Shown here: one piece after another, positions 22,994 through 31,332 of the stretch
Position numbering within the stretch: the first letter of the stretch is position 1
How the letters are laid out: each line of letters starts with the position of its first letter
Source: Deltaproteobacteria bacterium
GTDB lineage: Bacteria > JAMCPX01
Length of the DNA: 34,569 nucleotides
NCBI GenBank assembly: GCA_023382265.1
Contig: JAMCPX010000018.1
Span: 1 to 34,569, forward strand
Direction of reading: 5' to 3'
The notes under the pieces: model-generated
What the model saw: only the letters and a program-made list of their open reading frames with translations
What the model was told of the DNA's origin: nothing
Database searches by the model: none
Translations under genes and position numbers: made by a program

Positions 22994-24397
22994 ATGTTTA
23001 AAAATATAGGTATTTGTATAATTGCCCTCTTGTTGACATACGCTACAATAGGGGCAAGTAATGCCAATGCATCCGTACCTGTGATCAATGGTATTAATGC
23101 GATTCCATCTGCATTATTCCCCGGTAGAACAAGTATAATAGATGTGAATGCAAGCTCAACTGATAATGGGATGCTTGTGTATACATATTCGTGTAATGCT
23201 GGTAGCTTTATTACCTGGATTGGTAGTCAGGCAAGATGGCTATCCCCAGTTGTTGGTGGGCATTATACTATCACAATTACTGTAAGCTCTACAAAAGGGG
23301 GCGAGGCATTTACCTATGTTTCATTGGAGGTTCAACCTGCCTTCTATTATAAAAGCCTTAATAATCTTGAGGAGCCTGTTTATCTGACAACTGATCGCAA
23401 TGGCAACCTTTATATATCCGAGCCTTATGCCAGAAGGCTTACAGCATTTAACAGCAGGGACAAAATCCTTTTCAGCGGTTCAACAACCATCAAAAATGGT
23501 CCACTTACTGTTATGAATAATATGATTTACGTTGCTTCAAAGACAGACGGCAGTATAAATGCCTATTCCACAGTTGATGGTGGTTTTGTATCAACAATAT
23601 GTAAGAAAAATACTTTTAATAATCCCTCAGGTATTGCAGGTAATGATTCTGCAAGAATCCTTTATGTTTCTGATGGCTCTAATATTCATATTATAGATAC
23701 TGTCTGTAATAGATTGGGTGATATTGCCTATATCAGCAACGGTATGCCTGTTGGTATGAACTTTGATAATGTTGATGGTGTACTATCCATAGCTGATCCG
23801 CTCAGTGCAAACGTAACCATAATAAATACCCTAAACAATAGCTCTGTTCAGGTCGGTCAGTATGGAGTAAATGGCTCCATAGGATGGTCTGGATTTAACC
23901 CCGGCTTTGATAATGGAACAAGCCTTATAAGACCTTTAAGCGTTGCAAAGGATGCCTTTAACAGATACTACGTTGCTGATGGTTATCAGAATTCGGTATT
24001 TGTTTATACAGATCAGAACATGTTTGTAGGCTCAATAGGGTATTATGGTACTGACCCTGGCGCATTCAAAAATCCAACAAGCCTTGCTATTGATAGAACC
24101 AACGGGTTTCTATATGTTGCTGATCCTTTTAATAACCGCGTTGAGGTATTCAACATTGATAAAAAACCATTGCCCCCAACCAGTTCAACAACCATCGTAA
24201 ACCCGCCAACAACCATTGTAAACCCGCCAACAACAGTCACAAGCAATGCTGTGGCAATTTCAAAAAGTACAGGCTGTGCATGTAATTTGTCTGGCAGTGG
24301 ATCAGGTAGCGTATCAATAATGGATGGGATGGATGGATATACTGAGCTGGTTATGCTTGGATTGTTTATGTTGTTGATCAGGAGAAAGCATGCGTAA
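22994..24397 (+). CDS. Secreted Ig-like + NHL-propeller protein with MYXO-CTERM-like tail
   Basis: A 467-residue protein: signal peptide (1-27), an Ig/PKD-like beta domain (~30-112, ending YTITITVSSTKGG), NHL blades to ~390 (for example PVYLTTDRNGNLYISEP and PTSLAIDRTNGFLYVADP), then a Thr/Pro linker with an exact-like repeat TTIVNPP. The last 40 residues read GCAC, a Gly/Ser stretch, a hydrophobic helix (ELVMLGLFMLLI) and RRKHA. A Cys pair, transmembrane helix and basic end is the layout of MYXO-CTERM surface-sorting signals; the fit is by pattern. It has no lipobox, unlike the other two NHL proteins, so it may reach the surface by a different route. Confidence 0.8.
   Translation: MFKNIGICIIALLLTYATIGASNANASVPVINGINAIPSALFPGRTSIIDVNASSTDNGMLVYTYSCNAGSFITWIGSQARWLSPVVGGHYTITITVSSTKGGEAFTYVSLEVQPAFYYKSLNNLEEPVYLTTDRNGNLYISEPYARRLTAFNSRDKILFSGSTTIKNGPLTVMNNMIYVASKTDGSINAYSTVDGGFVSTICKKNTFNNPSGIAGNDSARILYVSDGSNIHIIDTVCNRLGDIAYISNGMPVGMNFDNVDGVLSIADPLSANVTIINTLNNSSVQVGQYGVNGSIGWSGFNPGFDNGTSLIRPLSVAKDAFNRYYVADGYQNSVFVYTDQNMFVGSIGYYGTDPGAFKNPTSLAIDRTNGFLYVADPFNNRVEVFNIDKKPLPPTSSTTIVNPPTTIVNPPTTVTSNAVAISKSTGCACNLSGSGSGSVSIMDGMDGYTELVMLGLFMLLIRRKHA
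24188..24229 (+). repeat. Two 21-bp tandem repeats in the Thr/Pro linker
   Basis: Two copies of a 21-bp unit (24188-24208 and 24209-24229, differing by one C/T) encode two TTIVNPP-type units in the linker of the NHL/CTERM protein. A partial third copy (ACAAC) follows. This is the usual slippage-prone linker repeat. Confidence 0.85.
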
Positions 24398-25844
24398 CCG
24401 CATAAAAAAGGTACTGCTTGTTACGCCACCTTATCACTCAGGTGTCGTGGAATCTGCAGGCGTATGGCTACCGCTTGGTTTTGTCTATATTGCTGGTGCT
24501 CTGAGAGAAAAGGGTTATGAAACCGAGATCTATGATGCAATGAGCCTGTTTCATACCCATGAGGACATAATCAGAAAAATAAAGACAGACAAACCCGATG
24601 TGGTTGCAACAACTGCAATAACAGCATCCTTGCCAGATGCAGTTGAGATTTTAAATCATGCAAAAATGATAGATGAACATATTATAACGGTGATTGGTAA
24701 TGTACACCCAACATTTATGTTCAACGAACTGCTCAATAACCACGGTTCTATTGATTATATTATTAGAGGAGAGGGGGAAGTTACCTTTGCGGAACTCCTT
24801 GATGCCATCAATGCATACGGAAATATAGGGCATGTAAGGGGTATTGCATTCAAAACAGATGACTGTATACATATAACACCTGACCGTCAGCTTCTAATGG
24901 ATCTTGATGCCTTATCACCTGCGTGGGACCTGGTTAACTGGAGGGACTATCGCTATTTTCCTGAGGATAATGCTACACTCGGCATAGTGAGCTCTTCCAG
25001 AGGATGCATTCATCAGTGCAGTTTCTGCTCACAGCAGCTTTTTTGGGAAAAAAAATGGAGACAGAGATCAGCACTATCATTCGTAAATGAACTTGAGATG
25101 CTCTCAGAGCAATATGGTGTAAGCGTTGTCATGCTTTCTGATGAATATCCTACAGCAAACAGACAGCGTTGGCTTGATATACTCAATCTTATTATCCTCA
25201 GAGGCTTGAAGATCAAGCTCCTTCTTGAAACAAGGGTTGATGACATTGTCAGAGATCAGGATATAATAGACCTTTATGTGAAGGCAGGGGTGTCGCATAT
25301 ATATGTTGGCGTAGAATCAGGTAGTAGTACATCCCTTGAGCTGTTCAAGAAAGATATAAAAACAGAACAAAGCAAAAGGGCAATTGATATAATCAACAAA
25401 GCGGGCATTGTATCAGAAACAAGCCTTGTACTTGGCATGCCCTACGAAACCTCTGACACAATAAAACAGGCACTTGATACCGCTGTTTATTATAACCCTG
25501 ACATGGCTTTTTTTCTCGCAATAGCACCATGGCCCTACAGCGATATATATCCTCAGCTTAGGCATCACATAGCTGTACATGACTACAGAAAGTATAATCT
25601 CGTAGAGCCGGTTGTTAAGCCTGATGCAATGGAGCTCAGTGAGCTTGAAGATGATCTTATACAGGCAACAAAGGAATTTTATATGTATAAGATGAGGCAG
25701 TTGAAATCTATGCCCGCAAATAAGAGAAAATTTATGGTCAAACTGATGACGATACTTATGAAGAATTCATACATAGGCACAAAGCTGAGGGGAATGATCA
25801 AAGAGGATAAACAGATAATGTATATGATGCACAGAGGGGATTAA
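24390..25844 (+). CDS. B12-binding domain radical SAM protein
   Basis: A 484-residue enzyme. Residues 1-170 form a Rossmann-type cobalamin-binding domain with VLLVTPPY, PLGFVYIAGALREKG, GNVHPTF and the IIRGEGE turn; the DxHxxG cobalt ligand motif is not present, as in many members. The radical SAM domain follows with CIHQCSFC (C206, C210, C213) binding the 4Fe-4S cluster, then VVMLSDE and YVGVESGS. Such enzymes methylate or rearrange unactivated carbons. It overlaps the NHL/CTERM gene by eight bases with a good SD (AGGAG), and the 14-heme cytochrome starts five bases after it. Its substrate here is unknown; a cytochrome or its heme is possible. Confidence 0.9.
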   Translation: MRNRIKKVLLVTPPYHSGVVESAGVWLPLGFVYIAGALREKGYETEIYDAMSLFHTHEDIIRKIKTDKPDVVATTAITASLPDAVEILNHAKMIDEHIITVIGNVHPTFMFNELLNNHGSIDYIIRGEGEVTFAELLDAINAYGNIGHVRGIAFKTDDCIHITPDRQLLMDLDALSPAWDLVNWRDYRYFPEDNATLGIVSSSRGCIHQCSFCSQQLFWEKKWRQRSALSFVNELEMLSEQYGVSVVMLSDEYPTANRQRWLDILNLIILRGLKIKLLLETRVDDIVRDQDIIDLYVKAGVSHIYVGVESGSSTSLELFKKDIKTEQSKRAIDIINKAGIVSETSLVLGMPYETSDTIKQALDTAVYYNPDMAFFLAIAPWPYSDIYPQLRHHIAVHDYRKYNLVEPVVKPDAMELSELEDDLIQATKEFYMYKMRQLKSMPANKRKFMVKLMTILMKNSYIGTKLRGMIKEDKQIMYMMHRGD

Positions 25845-25848
25845 ACTT

Positions 25849-28632
25849 ATGAGTAGATTGACGCAACTTATCATTATCCTTTTTATAGTGATACTACCGC
25901 TTGCTGCTTATGCAACAGATCCACCTCATAATATGTCTTATGGTATATCCTGCTTGTCAAATCCTCAGAACAATATTACAGGCTGCCATGTTGCTCATAA
26001 TGCAGGAACAGCAGGCTTTCTTTTGACAAATACCGCGGCTACCATAGACAACCTATGTCAGAGCTGTCACAATGGAACCATAGCTGAGTTTGTTAAGGGA
26101 CATTCCTCAACTACAACGACAACCAAATATGGGACATGGAGTAAGGCATGCACGGATTGTCATAGTCCCCACCAGCAGTATCAATGGCGCTCTTATGGTT
26201 CACAGGCTTATATCTTCACCGGTACTGTTTCATCTTTATCATCAACCCAGCTTACAGATACAAGCGTCAATTGGGCTATAAATCAATGGCTGGGCAGTAT
26301 CCTTGTTCCTAATACAACCACTATAACAAACAGCATATATCCTGACACAAACAACCCTGCTATCTTTATGATAACAGGCAACAATGCGAATACACTTACG
26401 GTAAAGATTGTTTCAGGTAGTGCAGGGCTTAATGCATCGACAAGTGTTGGTGCAAACTACAGCATCTTTTACGGCAGACTTATGAGGTCACGGATGTATA
26501 CAGCAGGATGGAATAATATATACTTTTATAATAACGCAGGGATGCATTCATTTGCAGATGGCACAACATTTACAACATCAGGTGGTATAAACTACTACAC
26601 ATCAAATATATGCGAGACATGCCATACACAAACGAACCATCACAGATATACATCAGGCGCCACATTTACCCTTGCGTGTTCTGGTCAGTCGCATCACAAT
26701 GGACAGAACTGTATGGCATGTCATCCACACAGCAATGGGTTTGAGTTTACAGAAAGCCACGGTTCTCAGGATTGCATCCAGTGTCATTCATCTGTATTTA
26801 ATCCCATGAACACAACAACGGATTTTCATCACTACATGAACAACACACAGCCAGTCTATCCAGTGCTTTCTATACCGGCCACACTAGAAGGAACAACAGA
26901 TATAAACCGCAGATGTCTTATGTGTCATGCTGATCACGATGTGTTTAGCCCTGATGTGAATACATCAACAGGCGGCAGGGCTTATAACTTAAGGGCAGCT
27001 ATCTCGTTATCTCCAACACCAACATCAACTAATACATTTACAAACACAGATTTCATAAACAGTACATCAACACCGGGTATCTGCCTATCCTGTCATATGA
27101 CACTTCAGACAAAGAGCTACCTGCAATCTGACAATACAACAACCACGCCTTACATTCCTCTGTCAGATACACTCACAAATCAGGTTTCTGCATACAATGC
27201 TTCAGCACACAACTATCGAGTATCCTCGCTTTTCACGTCTTCAACAGAAACAGGATGCAATTATAACAATACATTTAATGCGAACTGTACAAAGTGTCAT
27301 AATGACACGATGTATCCAAAAAGCTCTCAGGGTGCGCAAATAACAACATATCCACAGGTATTTGGCATTCATGATTCAAGCATTTCATCCATAGTTGCTC
27401 CGCTTGTGTTGTGGCTATTTCCATATCTTCAATCAGGTCTGCCATTCTCACCACTTAATGAAAAATTTTGTTATCAGTGCCACGGTGCGAGCAATCCGAA
27501 TGCACCAAATAAGGATTACTACAATGTAGCTACGATGAGTGGGGTATCAACATCCATAGACAGTGCATTCAACAAGCCATACCAGCATCCAATAACCACA
27601 ACAAGCTATCTGCATAAGCCTTATGGAGAAGGGCTGTTATTCAACGATGGAACGCTTAGTGGTGCAAACAGGCATGTGGCATGCACGGATTGCCATAACC
27701 CACATACAGCAACGCCATCCATCCCTCTGTATGGTGCAAGCGGCGTAACAGTCACAAATCCACAGCAGGATTTTATTGATCTCGTATCCTCCAATTACAC
27801 GTACGCACCCAATGCATCTGTTACGCTGGCTCAATCTGGCGGGACGACAAACACAAACCTTGATTACAAACTGTGTTTCAAGTGTCATTCTAATTGGGCC
27901 TACGGGCTTGCAACAAACGCGCCTAATCCAACTCCATCTGCATCATGGCAGCAGACAAATATGGCACAAGAGTTTAATGTGAATAACTGGTCTTATCATT
28001 ATGTAGAAGGTGATCAGACAGCATCCGTATTACCTGCATCAGGTACGGGATGTAATTCATACGGACCAAATATAGGCAATGTTACACCAAGGGCAAGCAC
28101 AGCTTATGGCAATTTTAACACAACATACATTGGTGTGATGGATTCAACACTCGCAGGGCTTACTAATACCCAGATCCGAACAGCAAAGCTTAGATGCAGT
28201 AGCTGTCATGGGACAGACAATGCATCAAGTTCAGTGCCGGAAGGACCACACGGCTCTATAAACCCATTTATACTCAAAATACCTGCTGGCAGTCCTTATA
28301 ACGCATGGGATAGTACAGTGAAATACGCTACGGACTCTGGAAGAATATGGTGTTTTAACTGTCATGACCCTAATTTTACAAATAGTGGATTTAGTAGTTT
28401 TGGTCAGAATCTACACACAAATCCCCATAATAACAGAGCCTGCCAGGCATGTCATGTTGCCATTCCGCATGGATGGAAGAGATACAGGTTGCTCAGATTT
28501 GATGATTGTGATCCTGCGCCTTACATGAGTATACCCAATTATGGATTTCATTCAGGGGTTACCTGGGCAACCAGTGGCAACTGGAGAGAAGGGAATTGTC
28601 ATAATACGGGCGCGGTTGACAGTTGTGGTTAA
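25849..28632 (+). CDS. Large multiheme c-type cytochrome, 14 CXXCH plus CX10CH
   Basis: A 927-residue secreted protein with signal peptide (1-22, ending AYA/TDP). Fourteen CXXCH motifs are spread along the chain (CQSCH, CTDCH, CETCH, CMACH, CIQCH and nine more, the last CQACH near 880). The first heme-like site is C-x10-CH (start C35, GCHVAHN), a non-canonical spacing. The C-terminal end has NWREGNCHN with no partner Cys nearby. Long Ser/Thr/Asn-rich stretches separate heme groups, for example between motifs 2 and 3 (about 150 residues). It is followed directly by the heme-attachment genes resB and resC. It may be an outer-membrane or extracellular cytochrome. Confidence 0.88.
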   Translation: MSRLTQLIIILFIVILPLAAYATDPPHNMSYGISCLSNPQNNITGCHVAHNAGTAGFLLTNTAATIDNLCQSCHNGTIAEFVKGHSSTTTTTKYGTWSKACTDCHSPHQQYQWRSYGSQAYIFTGTVSSLSSTQLTDTSVNWAINQWLGSILVPNTTTITNSIYPDTNNPAIFMITGNNANTLTVKIVSGSAGLNASTSVGANYSIFYGRLMRSRMYTAGWNNIYFYNNAGMHSFADGTTFTTSGGINYYTSNICETCHTQTNHHRYTSGATFTLACSGQSHHNGQNCMACHPHSNGFEFTESHGSQDCIQCHSSVFNPMNTTTDFHHYMNNTQPVYPVLSIPATLEGTTDINRRCLMCHADHDVFSPDVNTSTGGRAYNLRAAISLSPTPTSTNTFTNTDFINSTSTPGICLSCHMTLQTKSYLQSDNTTTTPYIPLSDTLTNQVSAYNASAHNYRVSSLFTSSTETGCNYNNTFNANCTKCHNDTMYPKSSQGAQITTYPQVFGIHDSSISSIVAPLVLWLFPYLQSGLPFSPLNEKFCYQCHGASNPNAPNKDYYNVATMSGVSTSIDSAFNKPYQHPITTTSYLHKPYGEGLLFNDGTLSGANRHVACTDCHNPHTATPSIPLYGASGVTVTNPQQDFIDLVSSNYTYAPNASVTLAQSGGTTNTNLDYKLCFKCHSNWAYGLATNAPNPTPSASWQQTNMAQEFNVNNWSYHYVEGDQTASVLPASGTGCNSYGPNIGNVTPRASTAYGNFNTTYIGVMDSTLAGLTNTQIRTAKLRCSSCHGTDNASSSVPEGPHGSINPFILKIPAGSPYNAWDSTVKYATDSGRIWCFNCHDPNFTNSGFSSFGQNLHTNPHNNRACQACHVAIPHGWKRYRLLRFDDCDPAPYMSIPNYGFHSGVTWATSGNWREGNCHNTGAVDSCG

Positions 28633-30002
28633 ATCCGGTGTTTAAATGGATAGATAATAAAATAAAAACTCTGTTAACTGTTCTAAGATCACGAAGCCTT
28701 GCTACAGTCTTTATCCTCTTAATAGCTATTTCTCTTATCCTATCCACATTAATCCCCCAGTGGAACTGGGAAGAGAGTAGCGAGTATTTTTACCTCCATA
28801 CAACATACCCATGGGTTATGAAGGAACTCACAAGACTTATAGCTCTTATTGGACTCGAGCATGTTTACACAACATTGTGGTTTCTCAGTATTGTGCTGAT
28901 TTTTTCTTTAAATATAGCTTTAAACTCTTATGAGCGGATAAATATTATAATAAAGCAGTTTAAAGATCATAAACCAATGTCACCAGATGAGATAGCAAGG
29001 CTTAAAATTCATAAGATTATCCCTACGAATAAAAACACAAAGGAGCTAAAAGAAAAGATTAAACATACATTGAAACATAAGGGCTACAGGATAAAAGCTT
29101 ATGACAATGGATTGATAGCGTCAAAACATACTGTGGGTCTTTTAGGCGTTCCTCTCCTGCATCTGTCTATGCTCGTTATCTTGATAGGTGTACTTATAAC
29201 AAATCTTACAGGTTTTAAAGGACATATTGAGCTATCAGAGGGACAAGTTTTTCCCACAGGAGAGCCAAAATTCTTAGGTCCTTCGTATGGCTCTCTCCAT
29301 TTAAATCCTCAATTTGATTTTCAGATTAGATTAAAAAGCTTCAACGTAACATACTGGAACAAAGCGCATCCAAGGCTTTATAAGAGCATCGTAGAGGTTT
29401 ATAAAAACGGAACGCTTCTGTTTTCTAAGGATGTTGAGATGAATAAGCCACTCAAACTGGAAGGATTTAACTTTTATCAAACAAAGTATTATGGCTACTC
29501 TGCCTATTTTGGGCTTGTGGACACGGCTACAGGTTATGAAACAGCAGGGTATGTAAACTTTCCCTATAAAGAGAACGCTATAGGTGCACTCACACAGCAA
29601 TTTACTATCCCCGTACTTGGCTATCTGAGTATATTGAGCGTGAATGTATCCAATCCTGATAGGTTATCCATTGAGATCCTGGAAGGCGGTAAAAACCTTC
29701 ATTACAACAATATTAAAAAGGGGGATGTGATTTCGCTTGGAGACTTTGAATTGGTTTTTCATAATATGGTAAAGTGGACAGGCTTTTACGTCTCCAGGGA
29801 TTACGGTGTATCTGTTGTATTTACGGGATTCTTCTTACTCGTGCTTTCCATCCTTGGTTTTGTATTTATTATGCCCAAAAGGCTCTGGCTTGCTTATGAA
29901 AATGAAAAGCTCTTTATTGGTGCAAAGGTTTATAGTAGACTTACCACAGAGCATACCTATAAACAGGACATGGAAAATATTAAAAGAGAGTGTGAATTAT
30001 GA
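28623..30002 (+). CDS. resB: ResB/Ccs1 cytochrome c biogenesis protein
   Basis: ResB, with ResC, forms the System II machinery that moves heme to the outside and attaches it to CXXCH cysteines. The 459-residue protein has N-terminal membrane helices (about 24-45 and 80-100), a third near LLGVPLLHLSMLVILIGV (~175-193), a large periplasmic domain (GFKGHIELSEGQVFPTG) and a final helix near 400-420. The TTG start at 28623 overlaps the 14-heme cytochrome stop by ten bases; a GTG at 28638 is an alternative. It overlaps resC by four bases. Confidence 0.9.
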   Translation: MWLNPVFKWIDNKIKTLLTVLRSRSLATVFILLIAISLILSTLIPQWNWEESSEYFYLHTTYPWVMKELTRLIALIGLEHVYTTLWFLSIVLIFSLNIALNSYERINIIIKQFKDHKPMSPDEIARLKIHKIIPTNKNTKELKEKIKHTLKHKGYRIKAYDNGLIASKHTVGLLGVPLLHLSMLVILIGVLITNLTGFKGHIELSEGQVFPTGEPKFLGPSYGSLHLNPQFDFQIRLKSFNVTYWNKAHPRLYKSIVEVYKNGTLLFSKDVEMNKPLKLEGFNFYQTKYYGYSAYFGLVDTATGYETAGYVNFPYKENAIGALTQQFTIPVLGYLSILSVNVSNPDRLSIEILEGGKNLHYNNIKKGDVISLGDFELVFHNMVKWTGFYVSRDYGVSVVFTGFFLLVLSILGFVFIMPKRLWLAYENEKLFIGAKVYSRLTTEHTYKQDMENIKRECEL

Positions 30003-30817
30003 AAGAAGAAATCATCCTTTACTGGATTGCGGTAAGCCTGTACGGGTTTGGCAGTATCTTTGCTATCATCGGATTTGTGTTCAAAAAAGAAAGGTTTACC
30101 ACTATTGCACTTATTTTATGCGCTCTAGGACTTGTTCCTCACGGTGCATCAATACTTATAAGATGGATACGGATTGGACACGGCCCCTACATAAACATGT
30201 ATGAGGTTATAAGCTCCAATACGTGGGTGGCGATGTTGTTTTATCTTCTTGTACAAAAAAAACTGAGCTTGTTAAAACAAGCTTCATTTGTCGTACTCCC
30301 TGTGATCTTCCTTGCCTGTGGCTTTGGTTTAATGGCATCTGCAAGAGATATACCACTTCCACCCTCGCTGAGAAGTTACTGGCTCGTCCTTCATGTGCTG
30401 TTTGCAAAGCTTACTGTTGGCTCCTTTCTTATAGCATTTGCAAGTGCTGTGCTTTATCTCTATAAGAACGATGCTAAACATAAGCCGTTGCTGCCTAACC
30501 AGTCTTTAGAGAAACTTGATATTGCTATCTACAGGTTTAATGCACTGGGCTTCGCTTTCTGTATTATAATGATAATAGCAGGCTCTATATGGGCAAACAA
30601 TGCATGGGGCAGATATTGGGGATTTGATCCTGTAGAAACATGGTCACTCGTCGTATGGCTTGCATATGGGTTATTCTTGCATCTCAGGCTTAACAGAAAC
30701 TGGGTGGGCAGAAGATCCGCAATATTAACAATCACCCTATTTCTCTTATCAATAGGTGCTTTCTTTTTTATTCCATACCTCTTTAAAACTATTCATTCAG
30801 AGTACCTTGTGAGATAA
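29999..30817 (+). CDS. resC: ResC/CcsA cytochrome c biogenesis protein
   Basis: The partner of ResB in System II; it binds heme through a tryptophan-rich WWD domain on the periplasmic side. The 272-residue protein has about eight membrane helices and the hallmark AWGRYWGFDPVETWSL, then WLAYGLFLHLRL, preceded by NMYEVISSNTW and SYWLVLHVLFAKL. Histidines flanking the WWD segment are the expected heme ligands. Co-location with five multiheme cytochromes suggests assembly of these proteins. ATG overlaps the resB stop (ATGA). It is the last gene of the cluster. Confidence 0.94.
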   Translation: MKEEIILYWIAVSLYGFGSIFAIIGFVFKKERFTTIALILCALGLVPHGASILIRWIRIGHGPYINMYEVISSNTWVAMLFYLLVQKKLSLLKQASFVVLPVIFLACGFGLMASARDIPLPPSLRSYWLVLHVLFAKLTVGSFLIAFASAVLYLYKNDAKHKPLLPNQSLEKLDIAIYRFNALGFAFCIIMIIAGSIWANNAWGRYWGFDPVETWSLVVWLAYGLFLHLRLNRNWVGRRSAILTITLFLLSIGAFFFIPYLFKTIHSEYLVR

Positions 30818-30911
30818 GTTAGAACTGTTTTTCAAATGGATAAAACAACATCTGAGGATCAATGCCTTTTATGGTTCATGTCATGGCCATGCGGGCCGGT
30901 GGTGATATAAT

Positions 30912-31190
30912 TCAATGTATAGCATAGAGATTATTATCATGAGAACCAACATAGATCGTTCCATTTGCACCTACTGCAGGGGATGAGTAGATAAAGCTAC
31001 CTGTTGGATATGACCATTTGTGCATGCCTGTGTCGATGTATGTATTAACAGTGCTTAATCCGGTATTACGTATATTCCCTCTAAATTTCGGCCATGGTGG
31101 ATTACCTTTTAGCCCGCTGTTCTTGTTGCTCCCGCAGCCGGGTTCACTGAGTATTATGAATACCAAGGAGAAAATTAAATATCGTTTCAT
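30912..31190 (-). CDS. Short PQQ-propeller-like lipoprotein, probably truncated
   Basis: A 92-residue protein with signal peptide and a Cys after SEPG, a weak lipobox. The mature part begins as outer-membrane PQQ-like propellers do (PWPKFRGNIRNTGLST) and has one repeat, SSPAVGANGTIYVGSHDNNLYAIH, after which the frame stops at NLYAIH where relatives continue with DG-x-x-W and many more repeats. The minus-strand start is set by the SD GAGGAGAG and a very good promoter. It may be a gene cut by a deletion, since nothing similar continues downstream. Confidence 0.7.
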   Translation of the reverse strand: MKRYLIFSLVFIILSEPGCGSNKNSGLKGNPPWPKFRGNIRNTGLSTVNTYIDTGMHKWSYPTGSFIYSSPAVGANGTIYVGSHDNNLYAIH

Positions 31191-31212
31191 TTCACTCTCC
31201 TCAATAAAACGG

Positions 31213-31241
31213 ATTATAGCTTTACAGAGGATAATCGTCAA
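31213..31241 (-). promoter_or_regulatory. Sigma-70 promoter of the short PQQ-like gene
   Basis: On the minus strand TTGACG (31241-31236) and TATAAT (31218-31213) are 17 bp apart, a near-perfect consensus. Transcription would start near 31206, 16 bp before the ATG at 31190. Confidence 0.7.
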
Positions 31242-31332
31242 TGGGATTAAAAGCCCGCATTGGTTCCTTGCCCTTGCAAGGCTTTTCGTTTATTCTGTTA
31301 ATAATCCCAAAGAATAAAAGGAGGACTTAAAA

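Noticed and set aside
22678-23088. Minus-strand reading frame of 136 residues in the 22.6-23.0 kb gap
   Set aside because: No SD, no recognised motif, and it runs over the promoter and start of the NHL/CTERM gene.
31236-31290. Hairpin CCTTGC-CCTT-GCAAGG followed by CTTTTCG as a terminator
   Set aside because: The stem is short and it stands between two divergent genes, where no transcript would need to end.
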